Source of the DNA: Rhizobiales bacterium CCH3-A5
GTDB lineage: Bacteria > Pseudomonadota > Alphaproteobacteria > Rhizobiales > Beijerinckiaceae
Direction of reading: 5' to 3'
Assembly (NCBI GenBank): GCA_001556025.1
Contig: LSIB01000107.1
Span: forward strand, 1 to 10,684
Length of the DNA: 10,684 nucleotides
The notes below the pieces were generated by a model that saw nothing but the letters and a program-made list of their open reading frames with translations, was not told the DNA's origin and ran no database searches. Each line of letters opens with the position of its first letter. The stretch's first letter is position 1. This document shows, piece after piece, positions 7,905-10,684 of this stretch. Made by a program: the position numbers and the translations under genes.

Positions 7905-8714
7905 TCAATGCCCTCCCGAGGTCGCACCGGAGCCGAGATAGACCGCGCGCACGTTGGGGTCGTGACGCACCTCCTCGGCCGTGCCGTGGGCGATCAGCCG
8001 GCCGCGATCGAGCACGATCACGCTGTCGGAATGAGTGAAGACGACGTCCATGTCGTGCTCGGTGAAGAGCACGGCGATGCCTTTGGCGGCGGCGATCTCG
8101 GCCGTCAGCGCCATCAGTTCGATGCGCTCGCGCGGGGCCATCCCTGCCGTCGGCTCGTCCATCAGCAGGAGTTTCGGCTGGTTGGCGAGCGCGACGGCGA
8201 GTTCGACGCGCTTGAGATCGCCATAAGCGAGCACGCCGCAGGCGCGTTCTGCCTGCTCCAGCATGCCAACCTGCGCCAGAAGGGCGTCGGCCGCATCCCT
8301 GTATTTGTCGCGGGCACGTCCGAACGGGCTGAAGATTTCGCCGGCATGCGAGATCAACGCCATCTGGATGTTCTCGCGCACGGTCATCGAGGTGAAGGTC
8401 GCGGTGATCTGGAAGGTGCGGCCGACGCCCATGCGCCAGACCGCGCGGGGCTTCATCCCGGTAATGGACCGGTCCGCCAGAACGACCTCGCCCTTGTCGG
8501 GCCGGAGCTGGCCGTTGAGCATGTTGAAGCAGGTCGTTTTCCCCGCGCCATTGGGGCCGATGAGCGCCAGCATCGTCCCGGCCTCGACCGAAAACGAGAC
8601 GCCATCGACCGCGCGCACGCCGCCGAAGGATTTCTGCAGGTCTCGGACCACCAGCACCGGCGCGCTCGCATCCATGGCGTCGGCGATCTGCGAAGGCATC
8701 ATCACGGCGCTCAT
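7905..8714 (-). CDS. livG: ABC transporter ATP-binding protein, LivG type
   Basis: A 269-residue ATPase of the HAAT family. It shows Walker A GPNGAGKT (53-60), the LivG-typical VGRTFQITATFTSMTVREN (97-115) containing the Q-loop, a degenerate signature LAYGDLKR (162-169, LSYG-type in the family), Walker B LLLMDEPTAGM (182-192) and switch H220 in TEHDMDVV. The frame is open far upstream, but the start is set at 8714: its ATG overlaps the permease stop (ATGA) and has GGAGG seven bases before it. The preceding in-frame stretch is only a shadow of the permease gene. The N-terminus is about 15-20 residues longer than the usual LivG start, and later ATGs (codons 5 and 6) are possible. It works as a heterodimer with LivF. 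Confidence 0.93.
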   Translation of the reverse strand: MSAVMMPSQIADAMDASAPVLVVRDLQKSFGGVRAVDGVSFSVEAGTMLALIGPNGAGKTTCFNMLNGQLRPDKGEVVLADRSITGMKPRAVWRMGVGRTFQITATFTSMTVRENIQMALISHAGEIFSPFGRARDKYRDAADALLAQVGMLEQAERACGVLAYGDLKRVELAVALANQPKLLLMDEPTAGMAPRERIELMALTAEIAAAKGIAVLFTEHDMDVVFTHSDSVIVLDRGRLIAHGTAEEVRHDPNVRAVYLGSGATSGGH

Positions 8715-10606
8715 CGGCCGGCCTCCGTCGCGAGCACCGGCTTGGGCGCGGGCTCCGGCCGGCCGCGCCAGCGTTCCAGCCCGATGAGCGATGCGCCGAC
8801 CAGCCCGCGCGGGAACGCGATGACTAGCAGCACGATCGAGAAACCGAGCACGAAGCGCCAGTACATCGTGGCCTTCATCAACTGCTCGGAGAGTCCGGCG
8901 AAGGCGAAGGCCCCAACGATCGGCCCCGACACGGTCTGCACGCCGCCGAGCAGCACCATCAGCAGCGCATCGACCGAGCGCGGGATCGCCATATAGGTCG
9001 GAAAGACCGAGCCCTTGAAGAAGGCGAACAGCGCGCCGGCGATGCCGGCCGCGAAGGCCGCGACCGCAAACGCGATCCACTGGATCCGCATCACGTCGAT
9101 GCCGATCGCCTCCGAGCGCAGCGGGTTGTCGCGGGCGGCGCGCAAGGCATAGCCGAGCGGCGAGAAGATCGTCAGGCGCAGCGCCACGATGGCGACCGCG
9201 CAGATGATCAGCGCGAGATAGTAGAAGGCGAATTTGGACGAAGCCCAGGCCGAGGGCCAGACGCCCAGTATGCCGTTGTCCCCGCCCGTGACCTCGACCC
9301 ACTGGAATGCGGTCGCCCAGGCGATCTGCGCAAAAGCGAGCGTCAGCATGGCGAGATAGACGCCCGACAACCTGACGCAGAACCAGCCGAAGACGACGCC
9401 CGCAATGCCGGCGAGGAAGGGCGCGAAGAGCAGCGCCGGCTCCATCGGCGCGCCCAGCCATTTGACAGCGAGCGCCGCGCCATAGGCCCCGAGGCCGAAA
9501 TAGGCGGCGTGGCCGAAGGAGGCCATGCCGCCCGGCCCCATCATGAAATGGAGCGAAGCGGCGAAGAGCGCGAAGATGACGAGTTCCGTCAGCGTCAGCA
9601 GGACGTGGTCGGGCGCGACCAGCGGCGCAAGCGCCAGCACCGCGAGGCCGATGAGGCCGGCGAGCTTGGTCAGGTTGTCGGCCGGCAGCAAGAGCGGCTC
9701 GGCTGGCCCATGACCCCGTGCATGGCCGACCGGGGCCTTGCCCATCAGGCCGTACGGCTTGACCACCAGCACCACCGCCATGACCAGGAAGACCAGCACC
9801 AGCGTTATCTTGGGGAAGATCAGGATGCCGAAGGCGTGCAGGATGCCGATCAGGATCGCCGCGAGATAGGCCCCGGTCACGCTGCCGAGCCCGCCGACGA
9901 CCACGACGACGAAGGCTTCCGAGATCATGGCGAGGTCCATGTGCAGGTTCACCGCCTCGCGCGGAAGCTGGAGCGCGCCGCCCAAGCCCGCCAGCATCGC
10001 GCCGAAGAAGAACACCGAGGTGAAGAGCAGGCGCTGGTTGACGCCGAGCGCGCCGACCATTTCGCGGTCCTGCGTCGCGGCCCGCACCAGCGTGCCCCAG
10101 CGCGTCTTCTGGAACAGCAACCAGAGCACGAGCAGCACGAGCGGCCCAACCGTAATCAGGAACAGCTCATAGGTCGGAAATCGGTTGCCAAACAGGATCA
10201 CGAAGCTCTTGAAGCCGGGAGCCCGCGGCCCGAGCTTGTCCTCCGCCCCCCAGGTCGCCAGCGTCAGATCCTGCAGCATCAGCACGACGCCGAAGGTGGC
10301 GAGGAGCTGGAACAGCTCCGGCGCCTGATAGATCCGGCGCAGGATCGTCACCTCGATGACGACGCCGATCAGCCCGACGAGCAGCGCCGCGAGCACGACG
10401 CCGCCCCAGAAGCCGAGCGCATCCGCCGGGCCGAAGCGCGAGACCAGCGTCCAGGCGATGTAGGCGCCCAGCATATAGAGCGAGCCATGCGCGAAGTTCA
10501 CGATGCGCGTCACGCCGAAGATGATCGACAGCCCGGACGCGACGAGGAACAGCGACGAGGCCGAAGCCAGGCCGTTCAGCGTCTGTGTGAGGATGAGGTC
10601 GAACAT
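8711..10606 (-). CDS. livHM: Fused LivH-LivM ABC transporter permease
   Basis: A 631-residue inner-membrane protein in which the two HAAT permeases are one chain. Residues 1-290 are LivH-like: LNGLASASSLFLVASGLSII, then GVTRIVNFAHGSLYMLGAYI, a cytoplasmic coupling segment around WGTLVRAATQDREMVGALG (170-188) and the usual LivH end KPYGLMG. Residues about 290-312 are a polar, membrane-free linker. Residues about 313-631 are LivM-like: MMGPGGMASFGHAAYFGLGA (355-374), GVYLAMLTLAFAQIAW and the coupling loop GYALRAARDNPLRSEAIGID (485-504). Each half has many hydrophobic segments. A start at 10648 would add 14 residues, mostly polar; 10606 (MFDLILTQTLNGL) matches the family start better, although neither has a clear ribosome site. 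LivH-LivM fusions occur in other alphaproteobacteria. The gene leads the livHM-livG-livF operon, and the binding-protein gene must be elsewhere. Confidence 0.92.
   Translation of the reverse strand: MFDLILTQTLNGLASASSLFLVASGLSIIFGVTRIVNFAHGSLYMLGAYIAWTLVSRFGPADALGFWGGVVLAALLVGLIGVVIEVTILRRIYQAPELFQLLATFGVVLMLQDLTLATWGAEDKLGPRAPGFKSFVILFGNRFPTYELFLITVGPLVLLVLWLLFQKTRWGTLVRAATQDREMVGALGVNQRLLFTSVFFFGAMLAGLGGALQLPREAVNLHMDLAMISEAFVVVVVGGLGSVTGAYLAAILIGILHAFGILIFPKITLVLVFLVMAVVLVVKPYGLMGKAPVGHARGHGPAEPLLLPADNLTKLAGLIGLAVLALAPLVAPDHVLLTLTELVIFALFAASLHFMMGPGGMASFGHAAYFGLGAYGAALAVKWLGAPMEPALLFAPFLAGIAGVVFGWFCVRLSGVYLAMLTLAFAQIAWATAFQWVEVTGGDNGILGVWPSAWASSKFAFYYLALIICAVAIVALRLTIFSPLGYALRAARDNPLRSEAIGIDVMRIQWIAFAVAAFAAGIAGALFAFFKGSVFPTYMAIPRSVDALLMVLLGGVQTVSGPIVGAFAFAGLSEQLMKATMYWRFVLGFSIVLLVIAFPRGLVGASLIGLERWRGRPEPAPKPVLATEAGR
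8722..8726 (-). promoter_or_regulatory. Ribosome binding site of livG, inside the permease gene
   Basis: The minus strand reads GGAGG here, seven bases before the ATG ending at 8714. It decides the LivG start within a much longer open frame and shows translational coupling with the permease. Confidence 0.6.
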
Positions 10607-10652
10607 GCTGAGGGCACACCGTTTCGTCGTTACGCAAATCAAGCGCAACGGG

Positions 10653-10684
10653 TTCCCCTCCCCCTTGTGGGGAGGGGCTAGGGG
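10653..10684. repeat. Left end of the same G/C-rich hairpin repeat (cut by window edge)
   Basis: This matches 4539-4570 at 31 of 32 bases, the one difference being C for T at 10678. The hairpin arms are 10655-10663 and 10669-10677. It lies upstream of livHM in a non-coding position, the usual setting for this element, in contrast with the copy inside the fusion gene. The 46 bases between it and the livHM start (10607-10652) hold no promoter motif that I can support. Confidence 0.8.

Noticed and set aside
7911..7931. SGAT motif in the LivG C-terminus (GSGATSGGH)
   Set aside because: It matches the core flavinylation tetrapeptide but lies in the disordered tail of a cytoplasmic ATPase with no reason to carry flavin. 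It shows that SGAT alone can arise by chance, which limits the weight of the T1380 idea.
7098..8996. Plus-strand open frame of 632 codons across the liv genes, and a similar one at 9509-10681
   Set aside because: These are His/Arg/Asp-rich shadows of livF, livG and livHM, with no domain and no ribosome site. The minus-strand proteins carry complete ABC motifs.

Overview
The window is GC-rich, densely coding DNA with alphaproteobacterial character. Genes overlap at ATGA/GTGA junctions, short palindromic repeats of the dispersed rhizobial kind sit at gene borders, and the proteins look like Hyphomicrobiales (Bosea/Bradyrhizobium-like) proteins. The genus is a guess from gene style and repeats, not a result. 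No tRNA, rRNA, CRISPR array, phage gene or transposase is visible.

The left two thirds (1-7132, + strand) look like one operon for oxidation and reduction of an N-heterocycle. In order it carries: the C-terminal part of a thioredoxin-reductase-like ferredoxin--NADP+ reductase (1-516, cut by the window edge); a [2Fe-2S] adrenodoxin-type ferredoxin (513-830); the FAD subunit of a molybdenum hydroxylase (875-1759); a very large multidomain protein (1756-6174); and a UPF0280 protein of the ApbE superfamily (6275-7132). The large protein joins the two-cluster [2Fe-2S] subunit, the Mo-cofactor subunit and a 6-hydroxynicotinate-reductase-like domain in one reading frame of 1472 codons.

The best reading is a nicotinate-type (or related azaarene) pathway. 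The hydroxylase would add a water-derived oxygen to the ring and release two electrons. The reductase domain would then put two electrons back to give a tetrahydro-oxo ring, so the pair is formally a redox-neutral hydration. The NADPH reductase and ferredoxin could supply low-potential electrons to the reductase. The UPF0280 protein is a candidate for installing a covalent flavin on the reductase; this is inference, but the characterised Eubacterium barkeri enzyme has a covalent flavin.

The join between hydroxylase and reductase (about 4538-4655) is a repeat element with two G/C-rich hairpins, read in frame as a low-complexity Pro/Gly linker. The same repeat begins again at 10653. It either fused two neighbouring genes or lies in a pre-existing linker.

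The right third (7194-10606, - strand) is a convergent branched-chain-amino-acid-type (HAAT) ABC transporter: a fused LivH-LivM permease, LivG and LivF. No substrate-binding protein is in the window. A 31-bp perfect inverted repeat (7115-7192) separates the two convergent operons, and a near-identical element (6182-6262) lies between the fusion gene and the UPF0280 gene.
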